Below are positions 35,001 through 47,000 of a stretch of 64,000 bases of DNA, piece by piece. Position 1 is the first letter of the stretch. Each line of letters starts with the position of its first letter. A model generated the notes under the pieces. The model ran no database searches, had not been told where the DNA came from, and saw nothing but the letters and a program-made list of their open reading frames with translations. The DNA lies in assembly GCA_934045075.1 (NCBI GenBank), contig OW203734.1, positions 3,592,269-3,656,268 of the forward strand, in the 5' to 3' direction. The position numbers were made by a program, and so were the translations under genes. The stretch comes from Yponomeuta sedellus (taxonomy: Eukaryota > Arthropoda > Insecta > Lepidoptera > Yponomeutidae).

Positions 35001-38000
35001 GGTGGTAATACAAAGAAAGGCCGAGATCGCAGAAGTTTGCGGCCCGAGCTGCAAGCGAGGGACGTAAATATGCGATCGAGAGCTTTCTTTATTACCTCCC
35101 GTGTTGTGTACATCTTTTTATGTCTACCCTTGGCCAGAAAGCGGCTTTTTCCGTACGCTACGCGCAGCGTGCGGAAAAAGCCACTTTATTGCCAGGTGTG
35201 GCATAAAACATCTTTCAGCCAGAGCCAGTGGACATTGATTATTATAGGACTTACATCAAAGTGATCTTCACATAAATACACCCAAGTTTCAATTGATAAA
35301 GAGTCGGGGTCTCTCGGGAACTCTTTTGGCAAGTTTGAGCCAAGTTTTTGGAATGTTAATTTCACTGGGTACATGAATCCACAACTTCAAGGGGGTCTTT
35401 GTTGACGTGTTTTTTCATTCTCGAACAATGCAATAATGATAATTGGTATATTTTGGATGTAAATTCGATGAAATCATGGTAGTGTTGTTATTTCACTATG
35501 GTCAGAGATCACCATCACTTACAGAAAATTGAATGTCAAACTTTGTTTACAATTTTTTGAACTTCAAACCATAGACAAAAATGGCTGACCGCGTTTTTGG
35601 CTGTTTAGGAAAACAAAGTTTTAAAATATATCTTTATGTTGCTTTTAGGTCCTCAAAAAATATACTAAAATATTTTTTGGTCTAATGGAAGAGTTATTTA
35701 CCGTTTAAGACTAACTTGAACAAAGAGTCAAATAGCGGATTGATACTCTAATGCAAACCATGGAGCCCCTTGATAATAATTTCCTACAGGCACCTTATTG
35801 GCTTAATCCGGCACCAAGCTTAACAGATTAAATGTTCCAGGTGATAATAGTGGCCGGTGCGACGGGCTGCGGCAAGACCACACAACTGCCACAGCTGGTG
35901 CTCGAGCACTGCCAACAGAACAAGACGCCAGCTCGCATACTGTGCACGCAACCACGCCGCATTTCCGCCGTCTCTGTCGCTGAGAGGGTAAATTATTACG
36001 TTAATCATTGTTTATCTATCTTCTTCTATAATATAAAAATGAATCGCTGAATGTGTTGGTAAGCGCAAATCCCGAGAGCAGCTGGACCGATTTCGCTAAT
36101 TCTTTTTTTAAAATATTCCTTGAAGTACGAGCATGGTTCTTACGGAGAGAAAAAAATTAAAAATAAAGAATCGACTGTTCGAAGTTCGCTGGGCCAGCTA
36201 GTCTTCTATATTATAAAAATGAATTGCTGAATGTGTTGGTAAGCGCAAATCTCGAGAGCAGCTGAACCGATTTCGGTAATTCTTTTTTTAGAATATTCCT
36301 CGAAGTACGAGGATGGTTCTTACGGAGAGGAAAAAAAAAGAATCGACTGTTATGCGGTACGAAGTTTGCTAGGTCAGCTAGTTTATAATAATAGTGAGTT
36401 TATTTCACCATTGAAAAAGAAAAACAAGAAATAATTAGAAAGTTTTTAAATTCACCACACTTATATCCCACTAATATTACAAAGGCGAAAGTATGTGTGT
36501 TAGTTACTTCTTCTCGTCTAAACGGCTGGAGCGATTTTAATAAAATTTGACATGTAGTTACCTGACACCCTGGATTAACGTTTTACTGCGGGAAAATACC
36601 TTCTACTGTTAATACAATTTATTTTCTCTAATAAACAGCGGGTAACACCGCGGGGCACAGCTAGTAAAAAATAAAAACCGTACCAAACCATATACTATGT
36701 AAATAAATAAATAATGCTGTGTGGTGTCGGCCTTGCTGTGTGGTGTCGGCCTAAAGAATAGCACCAACCCAAATTCTTCCCGTGGGTGTCATAAGTTTTC
36801 GTAAAAGGCGACTAAGGGACACAAACCGTGGGTGGGCAGCAGCGCCCCGTGCAGTACAATTCCACCAAACTGCGATCCCCAACCCGCATGCCCAGCGTGG
36901 GGATTATGGGCACTACCCCCCCATGATTACACAACCTTGCGCTATGGCGCTCATTAGGGGACGGCTATGTCCAGCAGTGGACTAATATAGCCTGAAGAAG
37001 AAATAAATAAATCAGACATGTCACCGCTAGAGCAACGAGGCATTGTTGATCGATCGCCCCCGTCCCCAGGTGGCCTACGAGCGCATGGAGAAGATCGGGC
37101 AGTCGGTGGGCTACCAGATCCGGCTGGAGTCCCGCGTGTCGCCCCGGACGGTTCTGGCCTACTGCACCAACGGCGTGCTGCTGCGGACGCTCATGGCCGG
37201 CGAGGCGGCGCTCAGCGGTGAGGGGCGCTCCGAGGAGCCGCCATCCCTGGATGTCTAGTACAAGATCTAGATATCTTGGCACTGTACAAGATCTAGATGT
37301 CTAGGCACTGTACAAGATCTAGATATCTTGGCACTGTACAACATCTAGATGTCTAGGCACTGTACAAGATCTAGATGTCTAGGCACTGTACAAGATCTAG
37401 ATGTCTAGGCACTGTACAACATCTAGATGTCTAGGCACTGTACAAGATCTAGATGTCTAGGCACTGTACAAGATCTAGATGTCTAGGCACTGTACAAGAT
37501 CTAGATGGCTAAGCACTGTACAAGATCTAGATGTCTAGGCACTGTACAAGATCTAGATGTCTAGGCACTGTACAAGATCTAGATGGCTAAGCACTGTACA
37601 AGATCTAGATGTCTAGGCACTGTACAAGATCTAGATGTCTAGGCACTGTACAAGATCTAGATGGCTAAGCACTGTACAAGATCTAGATGGCTAAGCACTG
37701 TACAAGATCTAGATATCTAGGCACTGTACAAGATCTAGATGTCTAGGCACTGTACAAGATCTAGATGTCTAGGCACTGTACAAGATCTACATGTCTAGGC
37801 ACTGTACAAGATCTAGATGGCTAAGCACTGTACAAGATCTAGATGTCTAGGCACTGTACAAGATCTAGATGTCTAGGCACTGTACAAGATCTAGATGGCT
37901 AGGCACTGTACAAGATCTAGATGTCTAGGCACTGTACAAGATCTAGATATCTAGGCACTGTACAAGATCTAGATGTCTAGGCACTGTACAAGATCTACAT

Positions 38001-41000
38001 GTCTAGGCACTGTACAAGATCTAGATGGCTAAGCACTGTACAAGATCTAGATGTCTAGGCACTGTACAAGATCTAGATGTCTAGGCACTGTACAAGATCT
38101 AGATGGCTAAGCACTGTACAAGATCTAGATGTCTAGGCACTGTACAAGATCTAGATGTCTAGGCACTGTACAAGATCTAGATGTCTAGGCACTGTACAAG
38201 ATCTAGATGGCTAAGCACTGTACAAGATCTAGATGTCTAGGCACTGTACAAGATCTAGATGTCTAGGCACTGTACAAGATCTACATGTCTAGGCACTGTA
38301 CAAGATCTAGATGGCTAAGCACTGTACAAGATCTAGATGTCTAGGCACTGTACAAGATCTAGATGGCTAAGCACTGTACAAGATCTAGATGTCTAGGCAC
38401 TGTACAAGATCTAGATGTCTAGGCACTGTACAAGATCTAGATGGCTAAGCACTGTACAAGATCTAGATGTCTAGGCACTGTACAAGATCTAGATGTCTAG
38501 GCACTGTACAAGATCTAGATGGCTAAGCACTGTACAAGATCTAGATGTCTAGGCACTGTACAAGATCTAGATGTCTAGGCACTGTACAAGATCTAGATGT
38601 CTAGGCACTGTACAAGATCTACATGTCTAGGCACTGTACAAGATCTAGATGTCTAGGCACTGTACAAGATCTACATGTCTAGGCACTGTACAAGATCTAG
38701 ATGTCTAGGCACTGTACAAGATCTAGATGTCTAGGCACTGTACAAGATCTACATGTCTAGGCACTGTACAAGATCTAGATGGCTAAGCACCGTACAAGAT
38801 CTAGATGTCTAGGCACTGTACAAGATCTAGATGTCTAGGCACTGTACAAGATCTAGATGGCTAAGCACTGTACAAGATCTAGATGTCTAGGCACTGTACA
38901 AGATCTAGATGTCTAGGCACTGTACAAGATCTAGATGTCTAGGCACTGTACAAGATCTAGATGTCTAGGCACTGTACAAGATCTAGATGGCTAAGCACTG
39001 TACAAGATCTAGATGTCTAGGCACTGTACAAGATCTAGATGTCTAGGCACTGTACAAGATCTACATGTCTAGGCACTGTACAAGATCTAGATGGCTAAGC
39101 ACTGTACAAGATCTAGATGTCTAGGCACTGTACAAGATCTAGATGGCTAAGCACTGTACAAGATCTAGATGTCTAGGCACTGTACAAGATCTAGATGTCT
39201 AGGCACTGTACAAGATCTAGATGGCTAAGCACTGTACAAGATCTAGATGTCTAGGCACTGTACAAGATCTAGATGTCTAGGCACTGTACAAGATCTAGAT
39301 GTCTAGGCACTGTACAAGATCTAGATGTCTAGGCACTGTACAAGATCTAGATGTCTAGGCACTGTACAAGATCTAGATGGCTAAGCACTGTACAAGATCT
39401 AGATGACTAGACACTGTACAAGATCTAGATGGCTAAGCACTGTACAAGATCTAGATGTCTCGGCACTGTACAAGATCTAGATATCTAGGCACTGTGCTTC
39501 ACTGTGCAGCAATATGGTTAAAGGTTGATAGATTGGATGGTGGTCTAAAATGTTTTGGAAGTTTTCAAAAATGCTAAACCCCTGGCAAAAACTGGTGCAA
39601 TAATTTTTTACTCCTAACTACTATCAAAAACAAGATTTTTTTCTGTATTGTTATCCAATGAAAGTTCACGCCATACATGACGGATTTGGGTTGTTACCCG
39701 ACTGCGGCGCAGCGAATATTGCCAAAAACTGTCGGGGATATCCTCAACTAGCCTTGCTTTGGGCGCAAATTATTTAGTCAGCTTGTGCCAAAAAACTGTT
39801 ATTAAGTAGGAGAATTCCTGAATGAGGGATTTTTCTGACAGCTATTAAAAAAAAAAATAGTTCTAAAAGCTACGATGGGATGGCGCTGAATCGCAAGGGT
39901 TTACCTTTTTTTGTTTGTTATTGCTTGCCACAGGTAAAAACTTTATTGCTGTTTTGCGATCTCATCGACTGGAAGGAATCTAATCTGTGATCAACTGATC
40001 AACGTCAACTGATCAACCATGATTTTAGCACGAAAATCAAATAACAATAGTGCAAGAGCAAAAAAAAAGAGGGAAGAAATTCCACGTGATCTGTGGACTG
40101 TGGACCACAGAATAAACTGGAAAGTGGCTTATCCTATTAAAAAAACAAAAACCCTTACTTGAAAACGCCATCTACTGACAAATTAGGAACTACTTTTCTT
40201 AGCTGTCAGAAAAATCCCTCATTAATCTACATTTTGAAATCCAATTATTTGTACATATTACCTATACCTATACCGGTTTTTGATGTATCTTGTTAATGCC
40301 ATGGATATATGGCTGACCCATTTTTACCACGCCAAATCGGTAAAATTGCATTGTAACTTATTGTATTATAATAACACCACTGTAGACACATGTAATTTAT
40401 GACAATAAATAAAAAAAAATACTAACCCGGCAGGACCAAAATTCAGCAATAGTAGTACCGAAGTACCCAAATTGGTTCCGCCTGCTCAGTAGTTAATGCT
40501 GTCGGGTTGTTGGTTATTTATATTATTGTCGTATACCCCATAACATGTGAGGTATCGCCGCATTTCGTACAAAATTGGCTAATGATTTTATGGAAACTAA
40601 ATAACAACTGACAAAACTAGATTCGGCTGGCAAGAGATTATGAGAGATGGCATTTGGGGGTAAAGGCAGCAGTAGGCAGCGGTGGGCTGAAAATTATGAT
40701 TATGAAATAAAAGAACGTAAAATCGGCCCGCAGGCGTGACGCACATATTTGTGGACGAGGTGCACGAGCGTGATAAGTTCAGCGACTTTCTCCTCATCGC
40801 TCTGAGGGACGCCCTGCCGCGTTGCCGGGACCTCAAGCTCATCCTCATGTCAGCCACTTGCGATACCCAGATCTTCTCGCGGTGAGTGTTTACCTATATT
40901 AGACCTGAGACACGGGGTTGGTCATCGGTCATCGTGCTACGGGAAACCCTGCAGCGACCTCAAGCTCGTCTTCACGTCCGCCACATGCGATACTCATATC

Positions 41001-44000
41001 TTCTCCCGGTGAGTCTTACTAGCGTGTACTTGAGAGACGGGGTTGGTCATCGGTCATCGTGCTACGGGAAACCCTGCCGCGACTTCAAGATCGACCTCAT
41101 GTCCTTATGTGCGATACGCAGATCTTCTTCCGGGTATTTACTGCCTTGTATCTATAAAAGTGTTTTGGCACGTGTTTATGATTGGTTACTGGTCATCGCA
41201 CTGCGGATCGCAATGCCCTGCATCGCCGCTGGAACTTCAAACTCAATGTCATGTCGGCTGCAGATTGCGATACGCAGCTATTTTTCCGGTGGTCATCGCG
41301 AGACGGAATGAGTAGTCCTCCCGTTTGTACTATTGACCTCAAAGTAAATAAACTCTACTCTATGTTCGAATTCAAGCACGTTACTGCTAGCTAGCTAGCC
41401 CTTTCTTATGTAGTCTATAAACTTCCCACTGCAAGGCACAGTTCTTCTCTCAGAGAGAGGGAGTATGGGCTTAATAACCACGCGGCCCCACTGCGGATTG
41501 GCAATTTCAAGCGCTGAGTTAGACCTATGTGTCAAAAAAGAAAACTGCCTGAGACATAGCTCCCGGTAAATAAATACTATGACAAGGTAGGTAATCAGCC
41601 TACCGGGTGTCGGGTACTACATTATTGTATTTTCCAGGTATATAACTATGGATAAATGTCTCAATACACTATCTGTACACAGCACACAAACGCGAGAATT
41701 CAAATGTTCTTAAATCTATACCGGGTTATGTCAAAAAGGCGCAATTCCAGAAACGTGTTGTTGCGTTTTACATTTACGACACCAAAGGTTATTTGCTGTT
41801 TTTCAGCTTTGTTAGAATCAGTTTTTCAAGGTAAACGAATTTACGTCATTGTTGCCGACCGGCCAATCAACCTTTTTTAAGTATGTATTTTGCTTTTTGA
41901 TAGCGTTTTTATAATATTATGTCTACTTTTTAAAAATGGGACAATGTCATTGTAAAGCATGAAATAGACAGATTAAAAGATTTATACAAGTTATTCTGTG
42001 TGGTGTCGGTCTAGTGAATAGCACCAACCCAAATTCTTCCCGCGGGTGTCGTAAAAGGCGACTAAGGGATACAAACCGGGGGGTGGGCAGCAGCGCCCCC
42101 TGCAGTACAATTCCACCAAACTGCGATCCCCAACCCGCATGCCCAGCGTGGGGATTATGGGCATTACCCCCCAATGATGGCACAACCTTGCGTTATGGCA
42201 CTCATTAGGGGAGGCCTATGTCCAGCAGTGGACTAATATAGCCTGAAGAACAACAAGTTATTCGCGTTTTCCGCCATTTTTACGTGGATTCGTTTGAGTC
42301 ATGTTTGTTGAATGTCCTCAACATAATGTTGTACCGGCTCCCTAACTTTGTGCAGGTACTTCAACAACTGCCCCGTCCTGACCATCCCGGGGCGCCTCCA
42401 CGAGGTGCAGCGCTTCTACCTGGAGGATGTGCTGAAGCTGACGCAGTACCGCACCAAGAAGATGGCGCAGGTCGAGCGCGAGCTGAGAGCGAAACTCGCG
42501 AGCGGACAGAGCTACTGGTCGCACCTAGAAAGTAAGGATTAGCTACTGGTCGCACCTAGAAAGTAAGGATTATCCCACCTAAGGTTAGTATGAACCAAGT
42601 ACCAAGTACAGTACAAGTTAGTACCAAGAACGCTTCCAAACCAAAACTCTCAGATTCATCTTGAAAATAGTCAGGAAATCAGGGAGTACAGTAAACACTA
42701 CCAAGAAGAGTGCTTAAAGGGCCTAGCGTACTGGCTGCACGCCTCGTTACAGACAGAAACCAGGGTTACTCCCGGCTGCGCAGACTAAATATCGAATGAT
42801 ATCAAGCCTTATATGTCCCCACGGGTCTCTTCCTGTATCATAGGAAAGTTAAGCCATAGGTACTCCACTATGGGGGCCAAGTCCGAGTCGGTGGAGGAGA
42901 GTAAATATACTAGTAAATTATTAATATTTTCTAATATAAATTATTAATTTCGTTCACTTTGTTGGTATTGCAACTATTAATTAACAAATGTATATAACCT
43001 AAAAAAAAGACATCAGTACTGTTTCCTCCCTGTGAGGCCAGCATTCTAGTGGTGGTAACACCGACTGAACTGTATCTTATGGATTCAGATCAAAAGGGGT
43101 CCGAGGATGGCACTGTTAGCAAAGAGGTCAAGGACAAGGAGGTCAAAGAGGAGAAGGAACAGCTGGACCCCGCTCTGCAAGCTGACATGGACGAGTTCCT
43201 GCAGGAGTGCTTCCGGGAAGGCAGTCTGGTGAGCTTACATTGTCAATCACGAAACATTATTAACAAATGAAACTTAACAGAGGCCAAAGAGAAGAGCGTA
43301 CCTTTAAGCGGCCGGGTGTAGCATCTATTTCAGGTCTATGTAAATCGATCTTTTATTTAAAAATTAAAGATAAAAATAATTCATAAAAATGTAGGTTTTG
43401 TGTACTAAATTATTAAAATTGAATTTCTGGCACTATAGCATCTTAATGCTTACTTCGTGTGTGAACTTGCATTTAATACTTTATGACTCACGAAGCATGC
43501 GCTTCGTGTTTGAAATCAATCGTACCTAGCTAAGCTCTACGAAAGGTAAAAGTCAAAAGTTAAACACAAACAATGTACCCTATAGGAAATAAAACCACAA
43601 TTTGAAAGGGTGTTTACAAAATGGCTGTAGATTAAACAGGTCTAATCGCTATTATTCATACACATTTATTTATTTAATGACAGGGAAATCTACAGCGTAA
43701 TCAGTAACAAAAAAACTTAAAATTTACCATAAATAACATGGCCAATTACAGATTTCCGGGGAATTACTTGTAAATACACATAACTATGTATGAGCATCGC
43801 GGGTTAGTGAGAAATACTGTATCGATATCGACCCTTGTATGTCCCCACTGCTGGGGCACGGGTCTCTTCCTGCATCGCAGGAAGGTTAGGCCACCACGGG
43901 GGCCAAGTCCGGTTTGGTGGAGGCTTGTAAGACAGTGGCGAGCCTTATTGTCAGAAGTTATCAAGCCGCCCATAAGGCCTCTGACATGGCTTAACGACTG

Positions 44001-47000
44001 CCATTGCATGACAGCCGGCACCAACGGCTTTACGTGCCTCGCGAAGCACGGAACGCTCGGAAAAATGCCACTAGCGGTAGTCACGGGACGGTCTCCCATC
44101 CTGTACCTGACCGCGCCTGTTGTTGCTTAACTCAAGTGATTGATTCCAATTACTCGGTTCGGCTAGGCCACGAGCGCTTCAAAAAAAAAATACTGTATAT
44201 AAAATATTAAGTCCCTCCACTGTCTCCCGCAGGACTCGTTCTGCCAGATCCTGTACATGTACCTGTCAGAGGGCGCGCCAGTGGACTGTGCGGATGCCGG
44301 CGGCCGCACCGGCCTCATGGCGGCCGCCGCGCACGGGCTGGCAGAGACCGTCAGACAGATCCTGCAGATAGGTCAGTACTGACCAAACGCCGACGGCCGG
44401 ACTGACGCTCCAGTCCGGCCACAGATTTCCACTTCCGACGGTGGCTCAACCACAGATTTCCACTTCCGACGGTGGCTCAACCACAGATTTCCACTTTCGG
44501 CGGTGGCTCAACCACAGATTTCCACTTCCGACGGTGGTTCAACCACAGATTTCCACCTCTGACGGTGGCTCAACCACAGATTTCCACTTCCGACGGTGGT
44601 TCAACCACAGATTTCCACCTCTGACGGTGGCTCAACCACAGATTTCCACCTCTGACGGTGGCTCAACCACAGATTTTCACTTCCGACGGTGGCTCAACCA
44701 CAGATTTCTTAGCCTCTTGGTCTATTGATCTTTTTCAGGTGGTCCTTGGCCGCTTTCCTCTTTCGGCTGCCCAATGGGGTATTATACGTAAGTGCTTGTC
44801 TGGTCAGGCATCTCTTGTCGCGGCGTAGTGTATGTCCTATCCAGCGCCATTTCCTATCCAGGATTTCTAGGTGGACTGGTGTCTTATTGGAACACTTCGA
44901 GAGGTCCTGGTTCCGTATTCTTTGTGCCCAGAATATCCCCAGTATCTGTCTGAGACATTTGTTAATAAATACCTGGAGCCTGTGTGAGATATCTGAGCGC
45001 ACGAACCAGGACTTGAAAACTCGTATTCTCGAACAACGTGAGTATTTGCCCAACTCAAAAATGGGGATCGTTTTTTGGGGATCCCCTGATCCCCAAAAGT
45101 TTTTAAGTTGGGGAATACTCAAATCTATAGTCCCATAGAGTTGTGAAAAAATGTAACTGCTAAGTTTACGTAAAAAAAGATTCTACCGAAAGCGCATTCT
45201 ATGAGAGAGAGAAATACGAGTAAGTTTGAAGGCGTCAGTAAAATAAGGGTGAGGGGGGCGCCGTATGTATCTCGCTTTGGGCGCTGTTATTGCTAAAACC
45301 GTCACTGCGCACATGGCCTGGCAGATGATATCAGTCAGATCCTGCATATATAGGTGAGTTTTGCAGCCGTGCGCACGACCTGGAAGATGTTATCATTCAC
45401 ATCTTGCACGTAGGTCAGTCCTGGTATCGTCGTTCCGTATCTTAAAGACTGAGCCGGATCCTATGCCACATCTTACTGCCGAACCGCCGAGACAATATAA
45501 TTTTCAAGTTATTCGGATTTATAACATTTTTTTTCAAGCTATATGACAGTTACATTTTGGTATGTGTTAGCGCGGTTTAGTGAGTTCGTGTGTAGAGAAA
45601 CAGTGGTCTATAAATAATCCGGCACACATGCCAAGATACTTAATTTATGTCAGTTGTTTCTGTTCCCAGGTGCGGAACCGAGCGTAAAAGACAAGACCGG
45701 CAAAACGGCGTACGACTACGCCGTCGCCAACAACCACACCGAATGCGCCAAACTTTTGGCCTCCTTCAGCCTCACCGCCGACGAAGCCAAAGAAAACGAA
45801 GACGAGGACGACGCGGCCGCAGACTTCCTCCTCGACGTATACCACCACACCGTCTCCGAGGAGCTCATCGACCACGACCTGATGCTGGCCCTGATCAAGC
45901 ACATACACTTGAACCTCCCCAAGGGCGGCGTCCTGGTCTTCCTCCCGGGATACGACGACATAGCGACCCTGAGGGACCTGATCCAGTCCTGCGCCGAGAT
46001 GAGCGCGGCGAAGTACCAGATCTTCACCCTCCACAGCAACATGCAGACGCTGGACCAGAAGAGGGTCTTCAGCCCGCTGCCCAACGCGCGCAAGATCATA
46101 ATCGCCACGAACATAGCGGAGACGTCCATCACCATCGACGACGTGGTGTACGTGGTGGACTCGTGCAAGGTGAAGGAGAAGTACTACGAGTCGAGCGGCG
46201 GCGTGTGCTCGCTGCAGTGCGTGTGGAGCTCGCGCGCGTGCAGCCAGCAGCGCGCCGGGCGCGCGGGCCGCGCGCAGCCCGGCCGCGCCTACCACCTGTG
46301 CTCGCGCCGCCGCCTGCGCGCGCTGCCGCTGGCCGCCGTGCCCGAGATCCTGCGCGTGCCGCTGCAGGAGCTCTGCCTGCACACCAAGCTGCTGGCGCCC
46401 GGCAACACGCCCATCGCCGACTTCCTCTCCAAGGCGCCGGAGCCGCCCTCCTTCCTCGCCGTGCGCAACGCCGTCGCCCTCCTCAAGACCGTCGGGGCCC
46501 TCACCCCCGTGGAGGACCTCACGGAGATCGGGCAGCATCTCCTCGACCTCACCGTCGAGCCGAAGCTCGGCAAGATGCTGCTCTACGCCTGCGTGCTCAA
46601 GTGCCTGGATCCGATCCTGACGATCGTCTGCGGCCTCGCGAACAAGGAGCCGTTCCAGATCTCGACGGACCCGGAGAACAGGAAGAGGGGCAGCGCGGCG
46701 AGGCGGGAGTTCTCCGCCGACTGCTTCTCCGACCACATGGCGCTGCTGCGGGCCTTTCAGGCGTGGCAGACGGCGCGCGCGAACGGCACCGAGCGGGCGT
46801 TCTGCGCCAAGAACCTGATCTGCGGCGCGACCATGGAGATGATCGTGGGATACAGGTCGCAGCTGCTAGCCCAGCTGCGCGCCCTTTGCCTGGTGAAGGC
46901 GCGGGGCTCGGGCGACATCAAGGACGTCAACTTGAACTCGGAGAAGTGGCACGTGGTGAAGGCGGTCCTCGTGAGCGGGCTGTACCCCTCTATCGCGCGC

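Noticed and set aside
37245..39495. CRISPR-like array
   Set aside because: Units are directly adjacent with no unique spacers and the host is a eukaryote; it is a minisatellite.
40886..41311. Small coding gene of 141 codons after exon 6
   Set aside because: The frame arises from decayed copies of the exon 6 end in mixed frames; no homology to a separate protein.
44441..44728. 95-codon frame of repeated peptide
   Set aside because: Translation of the 31-bp minisatellite, whose unit length rotates through the three frames; no start context or splice evidence.
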